A stretch of 64,000 nt of DNA from Streptomyces sp. NBC_00654 (GTDB lineage: Bacteria; Actinomycetota; Actinomycetes; Streptomycetales; Streptomycetaceae). The notes under the pieces are model-generated. The model had not been told where the DNA came from. It ran no database searches and worked only from the letters and a program-made list of their open reading frames with translations. Both the position numbers and the translations under genes were made by a program. Positions 54,444-63,724 of this stretch are shown here, piece after piece (position 1 is the first letter of the stretch; each line of letters opens with the position of its first letter). The stretch is taken from the NCBI RefSeq assembly GCF_026341775.1, contig NZ_JAPEOB010000003.1:124001-188000 (forward strand), written 5' to 3'.

Positions 54444-54491
54444 ATGACGCACAGCGGTCTCCTTCTTCTCGGCTGCCGCGGCGGGGCCTGA
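54444..54491 (+). CDS. Leucine leader peptide
   Basis: ATG to TGA encodes the 15 residues [15 protein letters not shown]. Four consecutive leucines are written CTC CTT CTT CTC; CTT is rare in this genome, which would make ribosome stalling sensitive to charged tRNA-Leu. It lies 74 bp before leuA and is followed by competing hairpins, the classical layout for transcription attenuation. Confidence 0.85.
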   Translation: MTHSGLLLLGCRGGA

Positions 54492-54492
54492 A

Positions 54493-54535
54493 GCGACCGG
54501 CACCCCGCCGCGGGGTGCCGTGCTGTGCCGGTCGC
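54493..54535 (+). promoter_or_regulatory. leuA attenuator: mutually exclusive hairpins
   Basis: GGCACCCCG (54499-54507) pairs with CGGGGTGCC (54511-54519), nine perfect pairs and a three-base loop. Alternatively GCGACCGGCAC (54493-54503) pairs with GTGCCGGTCGC (54525-54535), eleven perfect pairs. Both use GGCAC at 54499-54503, so only one end pairing of that segment is possible. Which form terminates is not evident. Confidence 0.75.
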
Positions 54536-54564
54536 GTCCGGCGACCCGAGAAGAGACCGTTTCC

Positions 54565-56352
54565 ATGTCCGACGTCATGTCCGGCTCCCCGTCAACGACG
54601 CACAGCTTCCCCACCCTCCGTACGCCGCGCGGCCCCGTCCCCGCCGGTGCGCCCGCCTGGAATCCGCAGCGCGCCAGCGATATGCCGTCCCACCGCTACC
54701 GCTCCGCCTTCGACCGAGTCGAACTGCCGCTGACCGACCGCGGCTGGCCCGATGCCCGGATCGAACAGGCTCCCCTCTGGGTGCCGGTCGACCTGCGGGA
54801 CGGCAATCAGGCACTGGCCGAGCCGATGGACACCCCGCGCAAGCGCCGGATGTTCGACCTGCTCGTGACGATGGGGTTCAAGGAGATCGAGATCGGCTAC
54901 CCGTCCGCGAGCCGGACGGACTTCGACTTCGTACGGCATCTGGTGGAGAGCGGGGCGGTGCCCGGCGATGTCACCCCGGTCGTCTTCACCCCGGCCAGGG
55001 CGGACCTGATCGAGCGGACCTTCGCCTCCGTGGCGGGCATGGACCGCGCGGTCGTCCACCTCTACATCCCGACGGCACCGGTCTGGCGCGATGTGGTGCT
55101 CGGGCGCGGCCGGGCGGAGGTGCACGCGGTGATCCGGGAGGCGGCGACCCTGATGGCGCGGCTCGCGCACACCATGCCGGGGACGGACATCCGGTTCGAG
55201 TTCTCCCCCGAGGTCTTCATCCTCACCGAGCCGGACTTCGTCCTGGAGATCTGCGACAGCCTGACGGAGCTGTGGGACGCCTCCCCCGACCGGCCGGTGA
55301 TCCACAACCTGCCGGCCACCGTGGAGATCGCGACGCCGAACGTGTACGCGGACCAGATCGAGTACATGCACCGCAATCTGGCCCGCCGGGACTCCGTGAT
55401 CCTCTCGGTGCATCCGCACCACGACCGCGGTACGGGGGTCGCCTGCGCCGAACTGGCCGTGCTGGCGGGTGCCCAGCGCGTGGAGGGGTGCCTGTTCGGG
55501 AACGGGGAGCGCACCGGCAATGTGGACCTGGTGAACCTGGCGCTCAACCTGCACGCCCAGGGTGTCGACCCGATGATCGACTTCTCCGACATCGACGAGA
55601 TCCGCCGCACGGTCGAGCACTGCAACCGGCTGCCGGTGCCGCCGCGCCACCCGTACGGCGGCGACCTCGTCTACACCGCGTTCTCCGGCACCCACCAGGA
55701 CGCCATCAGCAAGGGCCTGGCCCATCACGAGGCGAGCGGGTCCGCGTTCTGGTCGGTGCCGTACCTGCCCATCGACCCGGCCGATGTGGGGCGCAGTTAC
55801 GAGGCGGTCATCCGGGTCAACAGCCAGTCGGGCAAGGGCGGCATCGCCCATCTGCTGCACAGCAACTACGGGGTGGACCTGCCGCCCGCGATGCGCGCCG
55901 ACTTCTCCCGTACGGTGCAGTCGGCCACGGACGACAGCGGGACGGAGGCCACGCCGAAGGACCTGTGGGAACTGTTCGGGGCGACGTATCTGGCACCGGG
56001 CCGGGACGGCGCGGTCGCCCTCTCCTCCTGGACGACGGACCGCACCCCGGCGGGCGAGCACCGCTTCGTCTGCACGCTGCGGACGGACGACGGCGGGGTC
56101 GGGGGCGAGGGCGACTACGAGGGCACGGGCAACGGCCCGGTGTCGGCGTTCACGCACGCGCTGGCCGGGGCGGGAATCGAGGTCGAGATCCTCGACTTCG
56201 TCCAGCACGCGACGCGGCGGGGCCGGGGCAGCCCCGCGATGGCGTACGTGGAGTGCCTGGTCGGCGGTCAGCGGCGCTGGGGAGCGGGCCAGGACACCTC
56301 CGTGCTGACCGCCTCGGTGATGGCCGTGCTCTCGGCGGTGAACCGCGGCTGA
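54565..56352 (+). CDS. leuA: 2-isopropylmalate synthase, divergent actinobacterial type
   Basis: A 595-residue enzyme condensing acetyl-CoA with 2-oxoisovalerate, the first step of leucine synthesis. The DRE-TIM barrel (about 55-350) has [12 protein letters not shown], metal site HPHHDRGTG and [15 protein letters not shown]. The C-terminal regulatory domain (about 470-590) includes [12 protein letters not shown] and YVECLVGG, the leucine-binding region. It differs visibly from the main Streptomyces LeuA as I recall it (GYPSA for GFPAS), so it may be a second copy. ATG at 54565 has a weak site; expression is probably set by the upstream leucine attenuator. Confidence 0.9.
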   Translation: MSDVMSGSPSTTHSFPTLRTPRGPVPAGAPAWNPQRASDMPSHRYRSAFDRVELPLTDRGWPDARIEQAPLWVPVDLRDGNQALAEPMDTPRKRRMFDLLVTMGFKEIEIGYPSASRTDFDFVRHLVESGAVPGDVTPVVFTPARADLIERTFASVAGMDRAVVHLYIPTAPVWRDVVLGRGRAEVHAVIREAATLMARLAHTMPGTDIRFEFSPEVFILTEPDFVLEICDSLTELWDASPDRPVIHNLPATVEIATPNVYADQIEYMHRNLARRDSVILSVHPHHDRGTGVACAELAVLAGAQRVEGCLFGNGERTGNVDLVNLALNLHAQGVDPMIDFSDIDEIRRTVEHCNRLPVPPRHPYGGDLVYTAFSGTHQDAISKGLAHHEASGSAFWSVPYLPIDPADVGRSYEAVIRVNSQSGKGGIAHLLHSNYGVDLPPAMRADFSRTVQSATDDSGTEATPKDLWELFGATYLAPGRDGAVALSSWTTDRTPAGEHRFVCTLRTDDGGVGGEGDYEGTGNGPVSAFTHALAGAGIEVEILDFVQHATRRGRGSPAMAYVECLVGGQRRWGAGQDTSVLTASVMAVLSAVNRG

Positions 56353-56360
56353 GCCGGTCC

Positions 56361-56386
56361 GGCCCGGAGGGGGCTGCCTCCGGGCC
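56361..56386 (+). terminator. leuA terminator
   Basis: GGCCCGGAGG (56361-56370) and CCTCCGGGCC (56377-56386), a perfect ten-base stem with a six-base loop, nine bases after the leuA stop. The rest of the gap to 56662 has further CCGG-rich inverted segments and no gene. Confidence 0.75.
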
Positions 56387-56662
56387 GTCGGCCTCTCCGG
56401 CCGGGAGGGGCGGCCTCCGGGCCGGGGGTCCGCTCCGGCCCGGGGTTGTGCTCCGGGCCGGAGAGCGTCCTCGCGTGCCATGGGGGGGCGCGCGCCCCGG
56501 CCGGTGGTGGGGGGCCTGGGGTCCGGCCGGGGTGCGCGGGCGGTGGGGGCCGGCGGAAGTGAGGACGTGGAAGCACGCTAGCGGCACAGGTTCCGGCAAA
56601 CGGGGCGATTCGGGCCCGGGTCGGGGTTCTTAGGGCGGGCTTAAGGAGCCCATCGGCACGGG

Positions 56663-58150
56663 TTAATGGTGCGGGCCCCCGCCGCACGGGCCCCCGCCGC
56701 GCCCGCTCCCGCCGCGCCCGCTCCCCGCCTCCGCGTCCCGGCGGGCCGTTCGCCGCCGCTGCCGGCCCACCCGCCGGCCGTGGCCCCGGCCGATCCGCTC
56801 CGGCGCGCTCAGGTGCAGCCCGATCCGGATCCGGACCTCCGTACCGCCGAGGACCGAACGGCCGATCCGCAGGTCGCCGCCGGTGGACTCGGCCACCCTG
56901 CGCACGATGTCCAGGCCGAGCCCGGTCGAGCCCAGTGCGCCCGCCGCCCCGCCCCGGCCGCTGGAGCCGCGGGCCAGGGCCGCCTTCGGGTCGGCGATGC
57001 CGGGGCCCGCGTCGGAGACCAGCACGATCACCGCGTCGCCGCTGTGGTGCACGTCGACCGCGAACGCGGTGCCCTCCCGGGTGTGCCGGAAGACATTGCC
57101 GAGCAGCGCGTCGAGCGCGGCGGCCAGTTCGGGCCGGGCGACCGGGATGCGCACCGTACGGCCCACCCCCGCCAGGCGCACCTCGCGGCCCTCGTCCTCG
57201 GCGAGCGCCGACCAGAAGCCCATCCGCTCCCGGATCACCTCGGAGACGTCGCAGCCCGCGCCCGCCCCCGTCTGCACCCCCTGTGTCTGCGGGCGCTGCT
57301 CGCGGGCGGTGCGGATGATCGTGTCGACCTCGTGCTCCAGCTGCTCGACCGCCGCCCGGGTCTGCTCGGCGGCCGGTCCCTCGCCCAGCGAGGCGGCGTT
57401 GAGCCGGAGCACGGTGAGCGGGGTGCGCAGCCGGTGGGAGAGGTCGGCGGCCAGTTCCCGTTCGTTGGCCAGGAGTTGTACGACCTGGTCGGCCATCGAG
57501 TTGAACGCGACGGCCGCGGAACGCAGTTCGGTGGGGCCCTCCTCCGGGACCCGGGTGCCGAGCCTGCCCTCGCCGAGGTTCTGGGCGGCGCCCGCGAGCC
57601 GCTGGGCGGGTTCCACCATCCGCACGCCGAGCCGGTCGGCGACCGCCACCGAGCCGACGATCAGGGCGAGGCCGACACCCGCCAGCATCAACCAGGCGGT
57701 GGTGACCCCTTTGGAGACCTCGCCCTCGGGCACGAACACCTCGACGACGGCGATGTCCCCGGAGCCCAGGGCCGTGGGCTGGAGCAGCACGGAGCCGCCC
57801 CGCACCGCGGTGATGGAGGCGCGGCCCGCCTTCCTGACGGTCTCGACGTCCTTGCGGGGCGCACGCCGGGTCCCGATCTCCAGCGCCGGGTGCTCCGGCT
57901 CGTCGGCGGCGGGGACATGGACGGCGAGGTGCCCCTCTTGACCCGGTTCGGTGGACATGACGGCCCGGGTCAGTTCCTTGCGGTCGGTGGTGATGGAGAG
58001 GGTCGGGCCGATCATCGCGGCCTGCCGTTCCGCGTCGGAGAAGGCCCGGTCGCCGGCCATCTCCTTGACGACGAGAGCGAGCGGCACGGCGAACGCGATG
58101 ACCACCATGGCGGTGACCGCCAGGCAGACCTTGACCAGGGCCCATCTCAC
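56663..58150 (-). CDS. Two-component sensor histidine kinase
   Basis: A 495-residue membrane kinase: helix at about 5-30, an extracytoplasmic sensor loop (about 31-148), a second helix (about 150-172), a HAMP linker, the dimerisation domain with phospho-acceptor His239 in LSHRLRTPLT, and the ATPase domain with NVFRHTREGT, DAGPGI and GLGLDIVRRV. The tail is Arg/Gly-rich. GTG at 58150 overlaps the regulator's stop by four bases (GTGA), proving a coupled pair. The His box reads HRLRTP rather than HELRTP. Signal unknown. Confidence 0.92.
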   Translation of the reverse strand: MRWALVKVCLAVTAMVVIAFAVPLALVVKEMAGDRAFSDAERQAAMIGPTLSITTDRKELTRAVMSTEPGQEGHLAVHVPAADEPEHPALEIGTRRAPRKDVETVRKAGRASITAVRGGSVLLQPTALGSGDIAVVEVFVPEGEVSKGVTTAWLMLAGVGLALIVGSVAVADRLGVRMVEPAQRLAGAAQNLGEGRLGTRVPEEGPTELRSAAVAFNSMADQVVQLLANERELAADLSHRLRTPLTVLRLNAASLGEGPAAEQTRAAVEQLEHEVDTIIRTAREQRPQTQGVQTGAGAGCDVSEVIRERMGFWSALAEDEGREVRLAGVGRTVRIPVARPELAAALDALLGNVFRHTREGTAFAVDVHHSGDAVIVLVSDAGPGIADPKAALARGSSGRGGAAGALGSTGLGLDIVRRVAESTGGDLRIGRSVLGGTEVRIRIGLHLSAPERIGRGHGRRVGRQRRRTARRDAEAGSGRGGSGRGGGPCGGGPHH

Positions 58151-58851
58151 GCCGGTGGCTCCGGCGCCGGGGGCTGGATCTTCACGCCGACGCCGCGCAG
58201 GGTGTGCAGATAGCGCGGCCGGGCCGCGGTCTCCCCCAGCTTGCGGCGCAGCCACGACAGATGGACGTCGATGGTCTGGTCGTCGCCGTAGGACTGCTGC
58301 CAGACCTCGGCGAGGAGTTCCTTGCGCGGGACGACGACCCCCGGCCGTCCCGCGAGGTAGGTCAGCAGGTCGAACTCACGGCGGGTCAGATCGACGGCCA
58401 CGCCGTCCAGTTCGGCCAGGCGGCGCAGTGGGTCGATGGACAGCCCGCCGACCCTGATGATCCGCCGCGGCGGCCCGTCACCGGCCGAGGCGCGCGAGCG
58501 GCGCAGCACGGCGGCCATCCGTGCCGAGAGGTGCTCGACCGAGAACGGCTTGGTCAGATAGTCGTCGGCGCCGTCGTTGAGCAGCCGTACGATCTCGCTC
58601 TCGTCGTCCCGCGCGGTGGCGATGATCACCGGCACGTCGGTGATGGAGCGGAGCATCTTCAGCGCCTCGGCACCGTCCAGATCGGGCAGCCCGAGGTCGA
58701 GTATGACCACGTCGAAGCGGAGGTGCGCGACCTCGCGCAGCGCTTCGAGCGCGGTGCCCACGCTCCGTACCGTATGGGATGCCTCGCTGAGGTGCCGGAT
58801 GAGGGCGGAACGTACGAACTGGTCGTCCTCGACCACGAGCACACTTGCCAT
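58147..58851 (-). CDS. OmpR-family response regulator
   Basis: A 234-residue regulator: receiver domain (1-118) with acidic pocket EDD, phospho-acceptor Asp52 in VVILDLGLPD and Lys in LTKPF; winged-helix DNA-binding domain (135-228) with LTRREFDLLTYLAGRPG and DDQTIDVHLSWLRRKLGE ending LRGVGVKI. ATG at 58851 lacks a ribosome site and TACGGT lies seven bases before it, suggesting a leaderless start. First gene of the pair with the sensor kinase; divergent from a membrane-anchored protein gene that may be a target. Confidence 0.93.
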   Translation of the reverse strand: MASVLVVEDDQFVRSALIRHLSEASHTVRSVGTALEALREVAHLRFDVVILDLGLPDLDGAEALKMLRSITDVPVIIATARDDESEIVRLLNDGADDYLTKPFSVEHLSARMAAVLRRSRASAGDGPPRRIIRVGGLSIDPLRRLAELDGVAVDLTRREFDLLTYLAGRPGVVVPRKELLAEVWQQSYGDDQTIDVHLSWLRRKLGETAARPRYLHTLRGVGVKIQPPAPEPPA

Positions 58852-58932
58852 GGGCGGCACCGTACGCCATCGGCCCCCGCCCGGTCCCGCCCGCCGCAGG
58901 TACGGGGACAGGACGGGTCCGGGTGGTGCAGG

Positions 58933-59553
58933 ATGTCCCGGATGCGACGAGGACTCGTACACGCGATCGCGTGGACGCTCGCCACCGGGGCGGCGGTCAC
59001 GCTGTCGTGGTGGGGTGTGCACACGGTGCTGGCGGAGTCGGCGTACGACCCTCCGCTCGCCGTGCCGATCGCGGTGGGCGCGCGCCCGGAGCGGACCGGG
59101 CCGGCCGACGCGGAGCGGGAACCGGTGGCGTCCTCGACGCGCCGGGCCTCGCCCTCCGCCCCACCACGCGCATCCGGCAGCCGGGACGGCGGGGGCGGCG
59201 GAACCGGTACGGGCGGTGGGGACGGGACCGGCCGGAACACCTCGGGCCTTGGAGCCACTTCGTCGTCGCCGTCCCCCCGGCCGCCCCGGAAGCCGTCCCC
59301 CACCGCCGCGAAGCCCTCGGCACCCGCGGGCGAGGTGAAGGGGTACCGCACGGACGGGGGCCGGGTCGTCCTCGAACTGGGGCGCAGTTCGGCGAAGCTG
59401 GTCACGGCGACGCCGGAGCCGGGCTGGTCGATGCAGGTGTGGACGAACGACGCCTGGATCCGGGTGGACTTCAGCGACGGGAACGGGCGGACGGACTCGG
59501 TGTTCTGCACCTGGAACGGCCATCCGCCGACGGTGCAGGTCGTCGAGCCGTAG
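58933..59553 (+). CDS. Membrane-anchored secreted protein of unknown function
   Basis: A 206-residue protein: Arg-rich start, one hydrophobic segment (about 8-32), a long Pro/Ser/Gly/Thr-rich linker (about 50-130) and a compact C-terminal domain of about 75 residues with alternating strands and several Trp (GWSMQVWTNDAWIRVDFSDG, single Cys in VFCTWNG). The architecture suggests an exported, wall-spanning protein. No family recognised. ATG at 58933; divergent from the response regulator. Confidence 0.78.
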   Translation: MSRMRRGLVHAIAWTLATGAAVTLSWWGVHTVLAESAYDPPLAVPIAVGARPERTGPADAEREPVASSTRRASPSAPPRASGSRDGGGGGTGTGGGDGTGRNTSGLGATSSSPSPRPPRKPSPTAAKPSAPAGEVKGYRTDGGRVVLELGRSSAKLVTATPEPGWSMQVWTNDAWIRVDFSDGNGRTDSVFCTWNGHPPTVQVVEP

Positions 59554-59647
59554 GCCGTGGGCTGTATGCCGTGGGCCGTATGCCGTGGGCCGTGGGTCGT
59601 GTGCCGTGTACGGGCAGGGGACGTTGGGGGCTCCGTGTCCCCGGGGT

Positions 59648-60565
59648 CTATGTGAAGACCCCGGGCGGCGGGGCCGGGGAGGGTTTGGCGCCCTCGTCCG
59701 TGACGACCGCCGCGCCGCCGGTGAAGTCGGCGAGCACCCGGCCGTGTTCGACGCGGCCGGGGTGCGGATCGCTCGCGACCCGGCGGGTCAGTTCGGCGAC
59801 GGCGAGCGGCAGGTCGGAGGCGAGCAGTACGGCGTTACCGAAGCGGCGTCCGCGCCACACGGTCGGGTCGGCGGCGAGCGCCAGTTCGGGGAAGGCCGCC
59901 GCGGCGGTGGCGACCTGGCCGCGCAGATGGGCCAGCGGCGGACCGTCGGCGAGGTTGGCGGCGTACTGCCCGCCGGGCTTCAGCACCCGGCGTACCTCGG
60001 CGAGGAATTCGGCGGAGGTGAGATGGGCGGGGGTACGGGCCCCGCTGAACACATCGGCGATGACGAGGTCGGCCCAGCCGTCCTGGATCTTTCCGAGCCC
60101 GGCGCGGGCGTCCGCGGAACGGACCCGGATCCGGGCCTGCGGGTCCAGCGGGAGTTCCCGGCGCACCAGTTGGACGAGGGCGGCGTCGAGCTCGACGATC
60201 TGCTGGGTGGAGCGGGGGCGGGTCGCGGCGACGTAGCGGGCGAGGGTGAAGGCGCCGCCGCCCAGGTGGACGACGTGCAGCGGCTGCTGCGGAGGGGCGG
60301 CCAGGTCGATGATGTGGCCGATCCTGCGCTGGTACTCGAAGGAGAGGTACGTGGGGTCGTCGAGGTCCACGTGCGACTGCGGGGCGCCGTCCAGCAGCAG
60401 GGTCCAGCCGTGCGGCCGTTCCCGGTCGGGTATCAGCTCGGCGCGGCCGCCGTCGACCGTCTCGGCCGCCCCGGCCCGCTCGCCCTTGCCGGCCCGGCGC
60501 TCCTGCTTGCGCCCGGAGTCCTTCCGTGCGCCCGAGCCTCCGGCCGGCCCTCCTCGACGTGCCAC
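59648..60565 (-). CDS. Spermidine-synthase-like methyltransferase-fold protein
   Basis: A 305-residue cytosolic protein with the SpeE Rossmann fold: VVHLGGGAFTLARYV binds the adenosyl group, followed by the acidic VELDAALV and DVFSGARTPAHLTSAEFL. Residues 1-45 are Arg/Lys/Gly-rich and probably disordered. Aminopropyl transfer is the family reaction, but many actinobacterial members lack confirmed polyamine activity; the canonical DGGDG-type loop is reduced to GGGAF here. GTG at 60565. Confidence 0.85.
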   Translation of the reverse strand: MARRGGPAGGSGARKDSGRKQERRAGKGERAGAAETVDGGRAELIPDRERPHGWTLLLDGAPQSHVDLDDPTYLSFEYQRRIGHIIDLAAPPQQPLHVVHLGGGAFTLARYVAATRPRSTQQIVELDAALVQLVRRELPLDPQARIRVRSADARAGLGKIQDGWADLVIADVFSGARTPAHLTSAEFLAEVRRVLKPGGQYAANLADGPPLAHLRGQVATAAAAFPELALAADPTVWRGRRFGNAVLLASDLPLAVAELTRRVASDPHPGRVEHGRVLADFTGGAAVVTDEGAKPSPAPPPGVFT

Positions 60566-60698
60566 TTTCGCTGATCCTCGCTCATGGGATGCCGCGGCGT
60601 ACCGCCTGCGGCGGGAGGAATCCCTCCCGTCCTCCCATTATGGGCGCAGACCGGCGGGCACAGGGGGGGTGGCGTCGCCCCCCCTGTGCCCGCCGGTC

Positions 60699-61280
60699 TC
60701 AGCTGCACTTGTCGGCCGCTTCGATCACCCGGGCCGCCTCGTCGAGCGCGGCCCGGAGCGCGGACGGATCGGTGACGTGGGCGTCCTCGGCGGGCGGCAG
60801 CAGCCAGCCGCTGCCGGAGACGGACGGCTCGGCGGGGACGGGGATGCGCAGCCCCCGGCCGTTCGAGGACGTACAGGCGCTGCCGGGTACGTCCCAGGCC
60901 TCGGCGGTACCCGGGGGCACCAGGAACCCCAGGGTGTCGCAGGCACCGTCGTGCAGCACCGGGCCGACCGCCTCCTGGTCGGCACCGCGACGCAGGATGT
61001 CGACGGCCTCCAGGCCGTGGCGGGCGGGGACGGTGACGAGGTCGCAGGGCTCTTCGGCGGCTCCGGCGGCCGGGGGCGCCGGATCGGGCGCCGAGCCGGT
61101 CGCGGTCGTGTCCGCCGGGGGCGCGGCGCCGGGCGAGGTCGCTGGGCCGGGCGAAGTCGCCGTGCCGGGCGAAGTCGCTGGGCCGGGCGAGGTCGCCGTA
61201 GGGTCTGCCGGGGTCGTGGTCGTGTCTGTCGGGGTCGTCGCGGTCGTCCGTGAGCCGGTCTCCGAGCCGGGATGCAGCAA
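60699..61280 (-). CDS. Hypothetical Thr/Pro-rich protein
   Basis: About 193 residues, not recognised. The first 75 are low-complexity Thr/Pro/Ala with four TSPG-headed repeats (18-bp DNA repeats near 61135-61195), followed by a 115-residue domain with three Cys (EPCDL, ACDTLGF, SACTSS, final DKCS) that could form disulphides. No signal peptide is visible, which is odd for such a domain. TTG at 61280 is the best-placed start behind GAGGAGGGG; an ATG at 61298 lies upstream of that site. Confidence 0.62.
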   Translation of the reverse strand: MLHPGSETGSRTTATTPTDTTTTPADPTATSPGPATSPGTATSPGPATSPGAAPPADTTATGSAPDPAPPAAGAAEEPCDLVTVPARHGLEAVDILRRGADQEAVGPVLHDGACDTLGFLVPPGTAEAWDVPGSACTSSNGRGLRIPVPAEPSVSGSGWLLPPAEDAHVTDPSALRAALDEAARVIEAADKCS

Positions 61281-61521
61281 GGGAACCCCTCCTCTCATCG
61301 CCCGACGGAGCCACACTCCGTCTCCACATGTACCAACGCGCCGACCCCGTCAAGGGCTACGGCGCCACGCCGCCGCAAAGGGTGGCAGTTCATGGCGGAT
61401 CAGAGGCGAGTTATCCCTTTTGCCGTGAAACGCAGCGTGTGTGACTTGTCACAGCGGGTACGTTCTTGCCCCGCCGGGACACCGGAACCAGGAGTCCGGC
61501 CGCACCAGAAAGGGCCCCGTC

Positions 61522-62973
61522 ATGGTGTCGACACGGGCAGTTCCCAACCTTGTCTTCCGGCAACTGCGCGGCCCGCGTTCGGCGGGAGAGTTCGCGGCGG
61601 CCGTGCGCAGGGCCGCCCGCGAGATCGGCGAACAGGTCGCGTGCGACGCCCGGTACATCGGCCGCGTGGAGTCCGGCGAGATCCGCTGTCCCAACTACGC
61701 GTACGAGCGGGTCTTCCTGCACATGTTCCCCGGGGCGTCCCTGGCCGACCTGGGGTTCTCGGCCCGCGAGAGCGTGCGCGGGAGGGGGGCGCGGGAGACG
61801 GCGGGGACGGCGGGGACGGCAGAGTGCCCGACGGTCCCGGCCGGCCGGGCACCAGGGCCGACCGCGCCCCTGTCCCCGCCCCTGTCCCTGTCCCTGCCCC
61901 CGGCCCATTCCCCGCCCCCCACGCTCCACAGCGACATCGACGAGGAGAGCGACGTGCTGCGTCGCGTGTTCATGACGAGCGGCACCACCACGGTGGCGGC
62001 CGCGTCCCTGGGGCTCGGCCGCACCCACGCGTCCGCCGCCCCGATCTCCCTGCCCGCACAGCGACGGGTCGGCGAGGCCGAGGTGAGCGCCGTGGAGAAA
62101 GCGGTGCGGCAGATCCGGCTGCTGGACGACCGGCACGGCGGCGACGGGCTCTACCGGCGGGCGGCCCAGCCGCTGCGGGCCGCCTACGCGCTGCTGGACG
62201 CCGGGAGCACCGCCCGGCGGGCCACCGCGGACCGGCTGCACGCGGGCGCGGGTGAGCTGGCCATCTCCGTGGGCTGGCTGGCCCATGACTCGGGCCGCTT
62301 CGAGGACGCCCGCTCGCACTACGCGGAGGCGCTCGCCACGGCCCGGCTGGCCGGTGACTCCGCGCTGGAGGCGCACGCGTTCTGCAACGCGTCGTTCCTG
62401 GCGCGGGACACGGGCCGGCCGAGGGAGGCGGTCCGCGCCGCGGAGGCGGGACAACGGGCCGCCCGCGCGCTCGGCTCGCCCCGGCTGCTGGCGCTGCTCG
62501 CACTGCGGGAGGCGGGGGGCCGGGCGGGACTCGGCGACCGTACGGGGTGCGACCGGGCGATCGGCCGGGCCCGCGCGGCCTTCGAGCGCGGACCGGCCGC
62601 CGCCGATCCGGAGTGGATGACCTTCTTCCGGGACGCGGAGCTGGAGCTGCTGGAGGCGCAGTGCTGGTCGACGCTGGGCGACTGGTCCCGGGCCGCCCGG
62701 CACGGGCGGCGCGCGGTGGCGCTCCAGGACGCCCACTTCACCCGGAACCTGGCGCTGTACCGGGCTCAGCTGACGGGCGACCTGGCGCGGTGGGGCCTGG
62801 CCGACGAGGCGGCGGCGACGGGGCACCAGGTCCTGGACCTGCTCGACCGGGTCCAGTCCTCCCGGATCCGGGGAATGCTGGCGGGGGCGGCACGGGTGCT
62901 GGAGCCCCGGAGCGGGGCGGCCGGGGTGGCGGCGTTCCTGGCCCGCCACGCGGACCGGGGCACGCGCGCCTGA
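61522..62973 (+). CDS. Streptomycete TPR regulator with internal RR-hydrophobic segment
   Basis: A 483-residue protein. The N-terminal part (about 1-80) resembles an XRE-like helix-turn-helix (EFAAAVRRAAREIGEQV, ARYIGRVESGEIRCP). A Gly/Pro-rich hinge is followed near 143-165 by LRRVFMTSGTTTVAAASLGLG, a twin-Arg plus hydrophobic stretch typical of this family's middle. The C-terminal 300 residues form about six helical TPR-like pairs (DARSHYAEALATARLAG). Relatives such as NsdA affect differentiation and antibiotic production; this one is only distantly similar. ATG at 61522 follows AAAGGG. Confidence 0.82.
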   Translation: MVSTRAVPNLVFRQLRGPRSAGEFAAAVRRAAREIGEQVACDARYIGRVESGEIRCPNYAYERVFLHMFPGASLADLGFSARESVRGRGARETAGTAGTAECPTVPAGRAPGPTAPLSPPLSLSLPPAHSPPPTLHSDIDEESDVLRRVFMTSGTTTVAAASLGLGRTHASAAPISLPAQRRVGEAEVSAVEKAVRQIRLLDDRHGGDGLYRRAAQPLRAAYALLDAGSTARRATADRLHAGAGELAISVGWLAHDSGRFEDARSHYAEALATARLAGDSALEAHAFCNASFLARDTGRPREAVRAAEAGQRAARALGSPRLLALLALREAGGRAGLGDRTGCDRAIGRARAAFERGPAAADPEWMTFFRDAELELLEAQCWSTLGDWSRAARHGRRAVALQDAHFTRNLALYRAQLTGDLARWGLADEAAATGHQVLDLLDRVQSSRIRGMLAGAARVLEPRSGAAGVAAFLARHADRGTRA

Positions 62974-63127
62974 GCAGGTGATGGCGGCACCCCGGTGACG
63001 GCGACGGCCCGGAGACAGCAACGGCCCGGAGACGGCCGGAGGGCCGCCGGAGGGCCGTCACCGGTCCGGGTCCGGTGGGCGGCCGGCGGCCCGTGGACAG
63101 CCGAAGCTCCCCGGAGCGCGGGCCCCG

Positions 63128-63724
63128 CTACCGCTCCAGGTGGCCCGTGTCGTTCCAGCGCTCCATGGCGGGCATCCCGTACGCCCAGCCGAGCACCGAC
63201 AGCGACGTCGGATCCAGCCTGATCCGGGCGCCGAAGGACAGGTCCTCGCCCAGCCAGCGCGCCCCCAGGGCCCGCAGGATGTGTCCGTGGGCGAAGACCA
63301 GGACGTCCCGGTCCGCCGAGCGCGCCCAGTCCACGATCTCGTCGGCGCGGGCGGAGACGTCCGCGGTCGTCTCGCCCCCCGGGACACCGTCGCGCCAGAT
63401 CAGCCAGTGGGGACGCTCCGCCCTGATCTGCGCCGGGGTCAGCCCTTCGTACGCCCCGTAGTCCCACTCCATGAGCGCGTCCCACGGCTCGGCCCGCTCG
63501 CCGAACCCGGCGATGTCGCAGGTCTCGGCGGCCCGGACGAGCGGGCTGGTCCGCACCTCGACCCCGGGCAGTCCCGCCCACGGTGCCCGGCGCAGCCGTT
63601 CCCCGAGCAGCTTGGCGCCCGCGCGGCCGGTGTCGAGGAGCGGAATGTCGGTCCTGCCGGTGTGATTGCCCTGGACGGACCACTGGGTCTGGCCATGCCG
63701 GGCGAGCAGGATTCGCGGTGCCAT
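63128..63724 (-). CDS. Histidine phosphatase family protein
   Basis: A 198-residue phosphoglycerate-mutase-like phosphatase. The phospho-His motif [10 protein letters not shown] is at residues 7-16, followed by [10 protein letters not shown], the acidic EWDYGAYEG and the second catalytic His in [18 protein letters not shown]. Substrate unknown; relatives dephosphorylate sugars or phosphoglycolate-like compounds. ATG at 63724. Convergent with the TPR regulator. Confidence 0.9.
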   Translation of the reverse strand: MAPRILLARHGQTQWSVQGNHTGRTDIPLLDTGRAGAKLLGERLRRAPWAGLPGVEVRTSPLVRAAETCDIAGFGERAEPWDALMEWDYGAYEGLTPAQIRAERPHWLIWRDGVPGGETTADVSARADEIVDWARSADRDVLVFAHGHILRALGARWLGEDLSFGARIRLDPTSLSVLGWAYGMPAMERWNDTGHLER

